Source: DRTC01 sp964521025
GTDB taxonomy: Bacteria; Cloacimonadota; Cloacimonadia; Cloacimonadales; TCS61
Assembly: GCA_964521025.1 (NCBI GenBank)
Contig: CAZFPK010000080.1
Span: forward strand, 1-12,625
Direction of reading: 5' to 3'
Length of the DNA stretch: 12,625 nt
In this document: in pieces, positions 5,398 through 11,666 of the stretch
Layout of the letters: every line of letters begins with the position of its first letter
How positions within the stretch are numbered: the stretch's first letter is position 1
Position numbers and translations under genes: made by a program
Notes under the pieces: model-generated
What the model saw: the letters and a program-made list of their open reading frames with translations, nothing else
Databases searched by the model: none
What the model was told of the DNA's origin: nothing

Positions 5398-6348
5398 TTA
5401 ATACGGCATTGTAAAAATCATTGGACCAAAAAGCATTTTAAAACCTGATGAGTTTTTGCAATCTAACCAATAATAATAAGTTTGTCCAATCTCTATATAA
5501 TAATCATCTATATATTGATATTCAGTTGGTTCAAAAGTCGTTCCTGATCCGTAAATATAAACAGAGTTTACTATATTCGCTTCATTATTCCAAATTGCAT
5601 TTTCAGATATACCTCTGTATATATGCCATTCGACACAATCTATTTCTGTTTCTGTTGTCCAATTAACAACAATATCATTTTGCCAATATGTATTAAAATT
5701 TGTTAATTCAACAAAATGTTCTAAAGGTAATGGATCAAACAAATGAAAACCTGTTTTTTCTCCAATATATTCGTTACAAAAAGGATATACGCGATAATAA
5801 TAATTGTGTCCTTCTACAAAGAGATTATCTGTCCATTCCGTAGAATTTGAATCCAAAACAGCAACCTCGTTATTCCAATTATCCCAACATAAACTTTTAT
5901 CAATCTTAAAACCGTGTTCAAAATTGCAATTGTCATTCCAGGTTAATATCGCAGTTACAGAATCAATTACAGATATATCCAAATTTTCTATTTGAACAGG
6001 AAAAGTGTTTGTTGATTCTTCTCTACCGTAAGAAAAATCATCTTCAAAATAGGAAAAAATTTCATATGTATAATTATGTCCCGGAACAATGTTATCATCA
6101 ATATATTCAACAGAATTTTCCGGTAAACTGATAGAATCTTGAATCACTCCCGTCGAGATTTTATAGATCAAATAACCTTCTTCATTTTCGCTAATATCTT
6201 GCCAGGAGAGTTTTACTGAAGTAAAGTCTATAACTTCTATTTGAAAATTATCGGTAGGAAGCAAATTAATTTCTTCGGGAGTTGTAGTTTTCTTGGTGCA
6301 GGAAATTAGAAGAAAAATAATTGAAAATGATAAAATAAATTTTTTCAT
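5398..6348 (-). CDS. FN3-repeat lipoprotein, coupled to the HEPN gene
   Basis: A 316-residue protein with a lipoprotein signal peptide: basic MKK start, hydrophobic stretch and lipobox LLISC with Cys17. Three fibronectin-III-like beta-sandwich units follow, roughly 33-115, 117-205 and 213-312, recognised by spaced motifs such as SVKLSWQDISENEEGYLIY, TAILTWNDN, and IVVNWTTETEIDCVEWHIY with IEIGQTYYYWLDC. The last resembles the WTTxSE...YxIYRG units common in secreted proteins of FCB-type bacteria. It is probably exported and anchored in an outer or cytoplasmic membrane; its binding partner is unknown. Its ATG shares one base with the HEPN stop (TAATG) and has no visible Shine-Dalgarno, so translation is probably coupled to HEPN. 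Codon usage looks more A/T-rich than in neighbouring housekeeping genes, suggesting an accessory gene. Confidence 0.85.
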   Translation of the reverse strand: MKKFILSFSIIFLLISCTKKTTTPEEINLLPTDNFQIEVIDFTSVKLSWQDISENEEGYLIYKISTGVIQDSISLPENSVEYIDDNIVPGHNYTYEIFSYFEDDFSYGREESTNTFPVQIENLDISVIDSVTAILTWNDNCNFEHGFKIDKSLCWDNWNNEVAVLDSNSTEWTDNLFVEGHNYYYRVYPFCNEYIGEKTGFHLFDPLPLEHFVELTNFNTYWQNDIVVNWTTETEIDCVEWHIYRGISENAIWNNEANIVNSVYIYGSGTTFEPTEYQYIDDYYIEIGQTYYYWLDCKNSSGFKMLFGPMIFTMPY

Positions 6349-6731
6349 TAAATTTTACTTATCGCAAAACTCATTATTTTTTCAGTTGCTTCGATGGCTT
6401 CAATAACTTCTTCTTTTGTGGGTTCAATGATTTCTCCCGGATACCGAATTTCAATAGAAAAATCATTTAATATCTCACAATATTTATAAATTTCGCTTTC
6501 TACATTTTCAATTTCTGAAATTTTATCGAGAAGAAATAAAAGGTCGTGAGTTTTGATAACTTTTATTCCGAGTTTTATCCATACTGCTTTTAATGATTTT
6601 TCAGCAGCCTGTTGGCAATGAAAGCAGATTGTGTCTGAATATTCCAGCTTATTCAAAAAAGTAATTTTTGCAGTTCCCAGATCATGTTCGGATTTTTTCA
6701 ACCATTCTTCTATCAAGTCCTTTTTATCCAT
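6348..6731 (-). CDS. HEPN-domain protein of a HEPN/MNT pair
   Basis: A 127-residue all-helical protein. HEPN (PF05168-type) landmarks are EEWLKKSEHDLGTAKI near the N-terminus, CFHCQQAAEKSLKAVWIKLG (about 36-55), KTHDLLFLL (60-68) and IEIRYPGE (94-100). In such pairs HEPN is the toxin-like partner and the MNT protein its antidote, or the two act as a regulatory complex. The RNase signature R-x4-6-H is absent: the only Arg is R96, and every His lies before it, so RNase activity cannot be assumed. I start at 6731, where AAGGTGG is about 4 nt upstream; this gives an 8-nt overlap with the MNT gene. An alternative ATG at 6746 lacks a ribosome binding site. It overlaps the lipoprotein start by 1 nt. 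Confidence 0.88.
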   Translation of the reverse strand: MDKKDLIEEWLKKSEHDLGTAKITFLNKLEYSDTICFHCQQAAEKSLKAVWIKLGIKVIKTHDLLFLLDKISEIENVESEIYKYCEILNDFSIEIRYPGEIIEPTKEEVIEAIEATEKIMSFAISKI

Positions 6732-7035
6732 ACACCACCTTTCCATTTTTCATTGTTTGAGTAATAAATGCTTGTTCTACATTTTTCCATCTATCAATCT
6801 CTTTTTGTGTATAAATTAAAATATCCAGAGGAACTCCAATTCCCCGCAGATATTTCCTGATCTCTCTTCCTCTTTTATATCTTGGAATATCAGAATCTTT
6901 GATGATCAGTAAATCTAAATCGCTATGTTCGTTAGGATTTCCGTTTGCATAAGATCCAAAAAGAATGATCTTTTCAGGTTTAATATTATCTTTGATGATC
7001 TTGATGATTTGATTGATTTTATGTTTAGATATCAT
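6724..7035 (-). CDS. MNT-type minimal nucleotidyltransferase
   Basis: A 103-residue protein of the DNA polymerase beta-like nucleotidyltransferase superfamily. It carries the GSYANGNPNEHSDLDLL signature (27-43) with the metal-binding Asp39 and Asp41, and a third acidic residue at Asp71 (PLDILIY), so it appears catalytically complete. Known MNT antitoxins inactivate their HEPN partner by AMPylating it; whether this subgroup does so is inference, and the RX4HXY target motif of the studied Shewanella toxin is not present in the HEPN partner here. The start is the ATG at 7035 with an AAGGA-like purine stretch upstream; a TTG at 7056 would lengthen it by 7 residues and run into the adjacent inverted repeat. 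It is first in the overlapping MNT-HEPN-lipoprotein set. Confidence 0.9.
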   Translation of the reverse strand: MISKHKINQIIKIIKDNIKPEKIILFGSYANGNPNEHSDLDLLIIKDSDIPRYKRGREIRKYLRGIGVPLDILIYTQKEIDRWKNVEQAFITQTMKNGKVVYG

Positions 7036-7050
7036 TATTTTTCCTTTTTT

Positions 7051-7161
7051 GCTCAATGATTACACGGATTGAACGGATAAGAAAATATTTTTTTAAATTA
7101 TCCCGTAAATCCTGTTATCCCTTCAATTGTCTTATCCGTTCAATCCGTGTAATCCGTGAGC
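7051..7161. repeat. 31-bp inverted repeat between valS and the MNT gene
   Basis: Arms at 7051-7081 and 7131-7161 match at 29 of 31 positions when one is inverted, with a 49-nt AT-rich loop. Each arm holds GATTACACGGATTGAACGG. The loop contains a degraded further copy (CCCGTAAATCCTGTTATCCC). The right arm ends 6 nt from the valS stop codon (7168-7170). The structure could serve as a valS terminator, though no U-run follows the full stem. The arms resemble dispersed CCGTGTAATCCGT repeats of other genomes. Confidence 0.85.
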
Positions 7162-7167
7162 GATTCT

Positions 7168-9852
7168 CTACAAAAGACCTCTCAAAATCTCCTTTGTTTT
7201 GTCAAGTTTGGTTTTTACTTCCTCGTGTTTTTCTCTTTCTTTTTTGATGATGCTTTCCGGTGCTTTCTCCAAGAACTTATCATTAATCAATTCACCTGTA
7301 ATCTTCTGAAGTTCTTTCTCAAGTTTTTCCATTTGTTTTTGCAGTTTTTGAATTTCCTCTTCAACATCGATCAAACCTTTGAGCGGAAGATAAACTTCAA
7401 TATTTTGTACAACTTCAGCAATCGTTGATTCTGGTTTTTCGATATCGATTCCGATTCTGGCATTTTTGACTTTTGCCAATTTCTGGAGATAACCCAAATA
7501 TGATTTCAATAATTCTTTTTGAGTTTTTTCCGAAACTTTGATCAGAACATCGACCTCCAAACCGGGAGCAAGATTGACTTGTTTTCGCAGGTTGCGGATC
7601 GCTGTGATCGTTTCCTGGATGAGAAGCATTTCTTCATCGATCTTTTTATCAATTAGCGAATTATCTGGTTTTGGAAAAACAGCGATAATTACCGATTCTT
7701 CCAAATCTGGAAAAAAATCTCTCAAGATTTGCCAGATCTCTTCACAAATGAACGGCATGACAGGTTGCAGCATTCTGAGAAAATTTTGCAGGATATCCAA
7801 TAAAATGAATTTTGCAGTAAATTGTGCTTCTTTATCATCTTCCTGATAAATTCTGTCTTTTGAAAGTTCGAGATACCAACTGCAAAATTCCTTCCAGATA
7901 AAATCCATTAAAATACGGGCAGAATCATTGAAACGAAGATCTTCATAATTATTTTGAACCTCAGTAATAACCTGGTTCAACCTGCTGTAGATCCATTTAT
8001 CCGCAAGCTCCCATTTTAATTCATTCTGGTTTGGAATCTCCTCGATTTTATCTGCATTGGAAATGATGAAGCGAAATGCATTCCAGATTTTGTTAGCAAA
8101 ATTCCTGCCGGATTCCAAATATTTTTCTGAATAAAAACTATCCTGACCTTTGGGTGTATTGAAGATCATCCCGAAACGCAATGCATCTGCTCCAACATCA
8201 TCGATGATATCGATCGGATCAGGAGAATTTCCCAGAGATTTGCTCATTCTCCTCCCAATTTCGTCGAGAACCATTCCGTGCAGGAGAACGGTATCGAACG
8301 GTATTTTATCCGTAAATTCGAGAGTTGACATGATCATGCGCGCAACCCAGAGATAGATGATTCCCGGAGCAGTAACCAACAGATTTGTGGGAAGAAAATA
8401 TTCCAATTCTTCGGTTTTTTCCGGGAAATTGAAAACGGAAAAGGGCCAGAGCCAACTGGAAAACCAGGTATCGAGAACATCTTCATCCTGTATGAATTCT
8501 GATGAATTACATTTCGGGCAATTTTCCGGTTGTTCTTTGGTTACGACCATCTCTCCACAATTTTGACAATAATAAACCGGAATCCGATGTCCCCACCAGA
8601 TCTGCCGCGAGATACACCAATCGCGGATGTTTTCCATCCAATGCAGGTAAACCTTTGTCCATCTTTGCGGATTCAATTTTACCTGACCATTTTTAACAAC
8701 CTCGATCGCTCGTTTTGCCAGCGGTTCCATCTTAACGAACCATTGTTCCGAAAGATATGGTTCGATCGCAGTTTCACAACGATAACAGTGTCCGATAGCG
8801 TGTTTATGATATTCGATATCTTCTAATAAATTCATGTCTTTTAATTTTTTAATGATTTTTTTACGACACTCGAAGCGATTCAATCCAGCAAAATCTTTTC
8901 CGGCGTTTTCGTTCATTATACCGCGTTCATCTATAACCAGAATCTGTTCGAGATCATGTCTCTCTCCTATCTCAAAATCATTCGGATCATGAGCAGGAGT
9001 AACTTTGACACAGCCGCTTCCGAAATCTTTATCGACATATTCATCAGCGATGATAGGAATTTCTTTATTCTGTAATGGTAAGATCAAAGTTTTTCCAATT
9101 AAATCTTTATACCTTTCATCTTCTGGATGAACCGCAACAGCAGTATCTCCAAGCATGGTTTCGGGACGAGTTGTGGCAACAGTAATATATTTTATTGTTG
9201 GAGATCCTTCGACTCCGCTCAGGATGACAGGCTCTTTCAAAGGATATTTGATATGCCAGAGATGTCCGTTAGCTTCTTCATGATCGACTTCATCGTTTGC
9301 CAGAGCAGTTACGCAGCGAGGACACCAGTTGATAATTCTTTTTCCTTTATAGATCAGACCTTTTTCATAAAGCTGGATAAAGACTTCTTTCACCGCGTTT
9401 GTTAAACCTTCATCCATAGTGAAGCGTTCTTTTGTCCAATCGCAGGAACATCCGAGTTTTTTTAGTTGCTCGATGATTTTCCCGCCTTTTTCATTTTTCC
9501 ATTTCCAGATCCGTTTAACGAGTTCTTCCCGACCAATTTCATGCCTGGTTTTTCCTTCTTTTTTCAGTTCCCGTTCAACCACATTTTGCGTAGCAATTCC
9601 CGCATGATCAACTCCGGGAACCCAAAGTGTCGGAATTCCGGTCATTCTTTTGTAGCGGATCATAACATCTTGAAGTGTATTATTCAGAACATGTCCCATG
9701 TGCAGGATTCCGGTTACATTAGGCGGTGGAATGAGAATGGTGAAAGGTTTTTTGGTTTTGTCTATTTTAGGTGTGAAATAACCTTTTTCTATCCAGTGAG
9801 CATACCATTTTTTTTCGATTTTTTGGGGATTGTATGTTTTACTGATTTCCAT
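7168..9852 (-). CDS. valS: Valyl-tRNA synthetase, with in-frame repeat insertion
   Basis: An 894-residue class Ia synthetase that charges tRNA-Val and edits misactivated threonine. Landmarks: PPPNVTGILHMGHVL (43-57, HIGH motif), the CP1 editing domain with ATTRPETMLGDTAVAVHPED, WCISRQIWWGHRIPVYYC, a zinc-knuckle-like CQNCG...CPKC segment, VLDTWFSSWLWPFS, the KMSKS-type loop RRMSKSLGN (M536), an anticodon-binding domain, and a C-terminal coiled coil (roughly 830-890, LQKQMEKLEKELQK). The length is typical. Residues 208-217 (PVILSGVEGS) are encoded by a dispersed repeat inserted between KYPLKE and TIKYITVATT, at the entry to the editing domain; the frame and all active-site motifs are kept, so the enzyme is probably functional. 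The start ATG has GAGG about 9 nt upstream. Confidence 0.98.
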   Translation of the reverse strand: MEISKTYNPQKIEKKWYAHWIEKGYFTPKIDKTKKPFTILIPPPNVTGILHMGHVLNNTLQDVMIRYKRMTGIPTLWVPGVDHAGIATQNVVERELKKEGKTRHEIGREELVKRIWKWKNEKGGKIIEQLKKLGCSCDWTKERFTMDEGLTNAVKEVFIQLYEKGLIYKGKRIINWCPRCVTALANDEVDHEEANGHLWHIKYPLKEPVILSGVEGSPTIKYITVATTRPETMLGDTAVAVHPEDERYKDLIGKTLILPLQNKEIPIIADEYVDKDFGSGCVKVTPAHDPNDFEIGERHDLEQILVIDERGIMNENAGKDFAGLNRFECRKKIIKKLKDMNLLEDIEYHKHAIGHCYRCETAIEPYLSEQWFVKMEPLAKRAIEVVKNGQVKLNPQRWTKVYLHWMENIRDWCISRQIWWGHRIPVYYCQNCGEMVVTKEQPENCPKCNSSEFIQDEDVLDTWFSSWLWPFSVFNFPEKTEELEYFLPTNLLVTAPGIIYLWVARMIMSTLEFTDKIPFDTVLLHGMVLDEIGRRMSKSLGNSPDPIDIIDDVGADALRFGMIFNTPKGQDSFYSEKYLESGRNFANKIWNAFRFIISNADKIEEIPNQNELKWELADKWIYSRLNQVITEVQNNYEDLRFNDSARILMDFIWKEFCSWYLELSKDRIYQEDDKEAQFTAKFILLDILQNFLRMLQPVMPFICEEIWQILRDFFPDLEESVIIAVFPKPDNSLIDKKIDEEMLLIQETITAIRNLRKQVNLAPGLEVDVLIKVSEKTQKELLKSYLGYLQKLAKVKNARIGIDIEKPESTIAEVVQNIEVYLPLKGLIDVEEEIQKLQKQMEKLEKELQKITGELINDKFLEKAPESIIKKEREKHEEVKTKLDKTKEILRGLL
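9203..9230. repeat. Dispersed palindromic repeat inserted in valS
   Basis: On the coding strand the element reads GTCATCCTGAGCGGAGTCGA, then AGGATC. It is an imperfect palindrome (ATCCT...AGGAT) of a type I recognise from many environmental genomes, where it gives peptides such as ILSGVEG in one frame and FDSAQDD on the other strand. It adds about 9-10 residues to ValRS without shifting the frame. Confidence 0.75.
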
Positions 9853-9872
9853 AATTAATAACCTCGAAATTT

Positions 9873-9953
9873 TTATTTCTTCTTCTTAAAACCTGTTTTG
9901 TTTCGATGAATCTCCGTAAGTTCAAAACCGAATCGACACCAGGTTTCTTTCAT
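9873..9953 (-). CDS. Possible 26-residue ORF overlapping the methyltransferase stop
   Basis: An ATG at 9951-9953 overlaps the methyltransferase TAA by one base (TAATG) and opens a frame encoding a short basic peptide, MKETWCRFGFELTEI then HRNKTGF and a KKKK tail, ending TAA at 9873. I know no such family. The same stretch forms an imperfect hairpin (AAACCTG near 9889 with CAGGTTT near 9940, plus CGAT/ATCG inside), so it may be a repeat with an accidental frame. No clear Shine-Dalgarno is visible; reinitiation after the methyltransferase would be needed. Confidence 0.25.
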   Translation of the reverse strand: MKETWCRFGFELTEIHRNKTGFKKKK

Positions 9954-10993
9954 TAATGTTTTATTTCCAAATTCTCAATTCTTTTAATCGCATCAGAAGC
10001 AATTTCAGGATTTATTTCATATCCGATTCCATTCCTTTTCAGATTCCGAGCAACCACAAGAGTCGTACCTGAACCTAAAAATGGATCGAGAATAGTTTCT
10101 CCCATAAAACTATATGCTTTGATTAATCTGAAAGGTAATTGATATGGAAAAGGAGCAGCATGATTTCTTTTATCACCACTGATTTCAGGTTTCATTTTCC
10201 AGACATCACTTTTTTTGATTTCGGTCCAGAATTCTTTATCTAATTTTGATAACTCCTTTTGTTCTTTTGTTAAATGAGCATATTTTTTAGAACTTGAGGA
10301 AGTAGGTTTTTCAAATTCCAGAATGTATTCGTGAGCATGATTTATCAGTATTCCACCAGGATATGGATAACTTCCGAAATGTGCTCTCACGGAATTTGTT
10401 TTTTGCCAGACGATGTCCCTTTTAAAAATAAAACCGATTTTCTCGCAACTATCGATTGTCTTACCAACGAGATTTAAAGTCTTAAAACTTTTTTCCAAAC
10501 GAACAGGTAAATTCATAATATTAATAAATGCTTTTCTTCCCGGCTGTAAAACTCTGAATACTTCCTTCCATACTTTTTCCATTTCATCAAACCATTTATC
10601 CAAATCATGAATATTTCCCAAATCATCTTTTTTAGGATTTTTTGAATACATTTTTGTGTTGAAATATGGTGGAGAAGTGATCATTAAATGAATCGAATCA
10701 TTTTTAATATCGATCATTTCTTGTGCATTTTTAATAAAAATATTTTGAGTAGTTTTATTTACTTCAATTCTTTTCACTTCATCAAAAATTATCTCATTCT
10801 CTTTTTTTAGTCCATTATAAATATTTTCATATTCTTTTATTTCTTTTAATATAAATCTGTATTGTCCACTAGCAGATTTGAAAAATGGTACTTTCTTTTC
10901 TTTGGCAAGATCATGCAATAAATTTACAGAAATACCGAGAATTTTTGCAGTTTCGATTGCTGATAAGTAACTTCTGTTTTTATAATCTTGCAT
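9953..10993 (-). CDS. HTH-fused beta-class DNA methyltransferase (N4-cytosine or N6-adenine)
   Basis: A 346-residue protein. Residues 8-55 look like a MerR/excisionase-type helix-turn-helix (YLSAIETAKILGISVNLLHD, then VPFFKSASGQYRF). The catalytic part follows: motif IV TSPPY (106-110), a central region with VLQPGRKAFI, an APFPYQLP segment (280-287), and the SAM-binding motif I DPFLGSGTT (303-311). Motif IV preceding motif I is the beta-class order; TSPPY is common in N4-cytosine enzymes, but N6-adenine is possible. No restriction endonuclease is adjacent, so it appears orphan, perhaps regulatory. The ATG follows AAGGAC by 6 nt, and this site lies within the repeat at 10999-11027. It lies 16 nt downstream of the NUDIX stop, so the two are probably co-transcribed. 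The target sequence cannot be read from the DNA. Confidence 0.92.
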   Translation of the reverse strand: MQDYKNRSYLSAIETAKILGISVNLLHDLAKEKKVPFFKSASGQYRFILKEIKEYENIYNGLKKENEIIFDEVKRIEVNKTTQNIFIKNAQEMIDIKNDSIHLMITSPPYFNTKMYSKNPKKDDLGNIHDLDKWFDEMEKVWKEVFRVLQPGRKAFINIMNLPVRLEKSFKTLNLVGKTIDSCEKIGFIFKRDIVWQKTNSVRAHFGSYPYPGGILINHAHEYILEFEKPTSSSSKKYAHLTKEQKELSKLDKEFWTEIKKSDVWKMKPEISGDKRNHAAPFPYQLPFRLIKAYSFMGETILDPFLGSGTTLVVARNLKRNGIGYEINPEIASDAIKRIENLEIKH

Positions 10994-10998
10994 AATTT

Positions 10999-11027
10999 GT
11001 CCTTCGTGATCATTCGTGTCCTTCGTG
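10999..11027. repeat. CACGAAGGAC repeat bridging the NUDIX and methyltransferase genes
   Basis: Two direct copies of GTCCTTCGTG (10999-11008 and 11018-11027) flank ATCATTC. In the minus-strand reading the upstream copy encodes part of the NUDIX C-terminus (SHEGHE) and the downstream copy supplies the AAGGAC ribosome binding site of the methyltransferase. It belongs to the familiar CTTCGTG-type dispersed repeats. Confidence 0.65.
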
Positions 11028-11549
11028 GCTGATCATTTTCCTCGCTTCCTCGATATAAAACCTATGAGCAGCGAAAGCAATTGGCGGAAGTTTGTCAAAC
11101 GAAACAAATTTCGCATCCGCAGCATCATCGCCTGCCTGCAGTTTCCCTCCGACAATTTTCATCAAAAAACCAAACGAGATGATTCTTTCATAAATCGGGG
11201 AATGTCCGTGATAATAACCAAGAAATTTCTCAACTTCACCAATCAGTCCTGTTTCTTCTCTCATCTCTTCGATTGCAGTTTGTTCCGGCGAATGATTTAT
11301 TTCGATGTAACCACTTGGCAAAGCCCATTCACCGATTTTTGGTTCGATACTTCTTTTGATGATCACAATCTCGTTCTTTTCATTTAAGATCACACACGCT
11401 GCTGCAGGAATCGGATTTTTATAAAAAGTCCAACCGCATATTTCACACATTTTTCTTAATTTTTTTTCATGATCTGTTTTAAAGATCAGTTTGCTTCCGC
11501 ATTTCAGGCAGAAATTAACATTATTATAAGTTTCTTTTGTAATTTCCAT
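11010..11549 (-). CDS. Zinc-ribbon NUDIX hydrolase
   Basis: A 179-residue protein. An N-terminal zinc ribbon with Cys14, 17, 35 and 38 (CLKC, CEIC) precedes the NUDIX fold, an arrangement seen in NADH-pyrophosphatase-like and ADP-ribose-type hydrolases. The NUDIX box runs from G80 to L102 (SGYIEINHSPEQ, then EEMREETGL). The metal-binding glutamates of the EExxEE core (E95, E98, E99) are kept, but the first box Glu is His86 and the usual Arg is Glu94, so the box is divergent. The substrate is probably a nucleoside diphosphate derivative and cannot be specified. The last six residues, SHEGHE, are encoded by a dispersed repeat. The start is the only sensible ATG, with no clear Shine-Dalgarno. 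It forms an apparent operon with the methyltransferase downstream. Confidence 0.9.
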   Translation of the reverse strand: MEITKETYNNVNFCLKCGSKLIFKTDHEKKLRKMCEICGWTFYKNPIPAAACVILNEKNEIVIIKRSIEPKIGEWALPSGYIEINHSPEQTAIEEMREETGLIGEVEKFLGYYHGHSPIYERIISFGFLMKIVGGKLQAGDDAADAKFVSFDKLPPIAFAAHRFYIEEARKMISHEGHE

Positions 11550-11561
11550 TTTTTATAATTT

Positions 11562-11592
11562 AAACCGCTAATGAACGCGAATAGACGCTGAT
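11562..11592. repeat. ACGC-type dispersed repeat upstream of the NUDIX gene
   Basis: It reads AACCGCTAATGAACGCGAAT, then AGACGCTGAT. I recognise it as the AACCGCxAATGAACGC family found between genes in many unrelated environmental genomes (recollection). It lies 13 nt upstream of the NUDIX start codon in a 117-nt gap that holds no gene. Confidence 0.6.
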
Positions 11593-11624
11593 AAAAAGCA
11601 GATTTGATTGAGATAAGAATTCAA

Positions 11625-11662
11625 TTTTCCCTTCTCCCTTTTCCTTTCTCCTTTCTCCCCTC
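11625..11662. repeat. 38-nt uninterrupted homopurine/homopyrimidine tract
   Basis: The plus strand is all C/T and the minus strand all A/G over 38 nt, with irregular CTTTCTCC-like units. It starts 5 nt after the stop codon of the membrane protein gene. Such tracts can form intramolecular triplexes; the transcript would be a GGAGAAAGGA-rich stretch. Confidence 0.7.
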
Positions 11663-11666
11663 ATTT

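Noticed and set aside
7036..7056. TTG start for the MNT protein
   Set aside because: It would add seven residues encoded partly by the inverted repeat arm; the ATG at 7035 has its own purine-rich ribosome binding site.
9466..9858. Plus-strand open frame of 130 codons
   Set aside because: It is antisense to the valS N-terminal region including the HIGH motif; its product is an AT-rich shadow translation rich in Phe.
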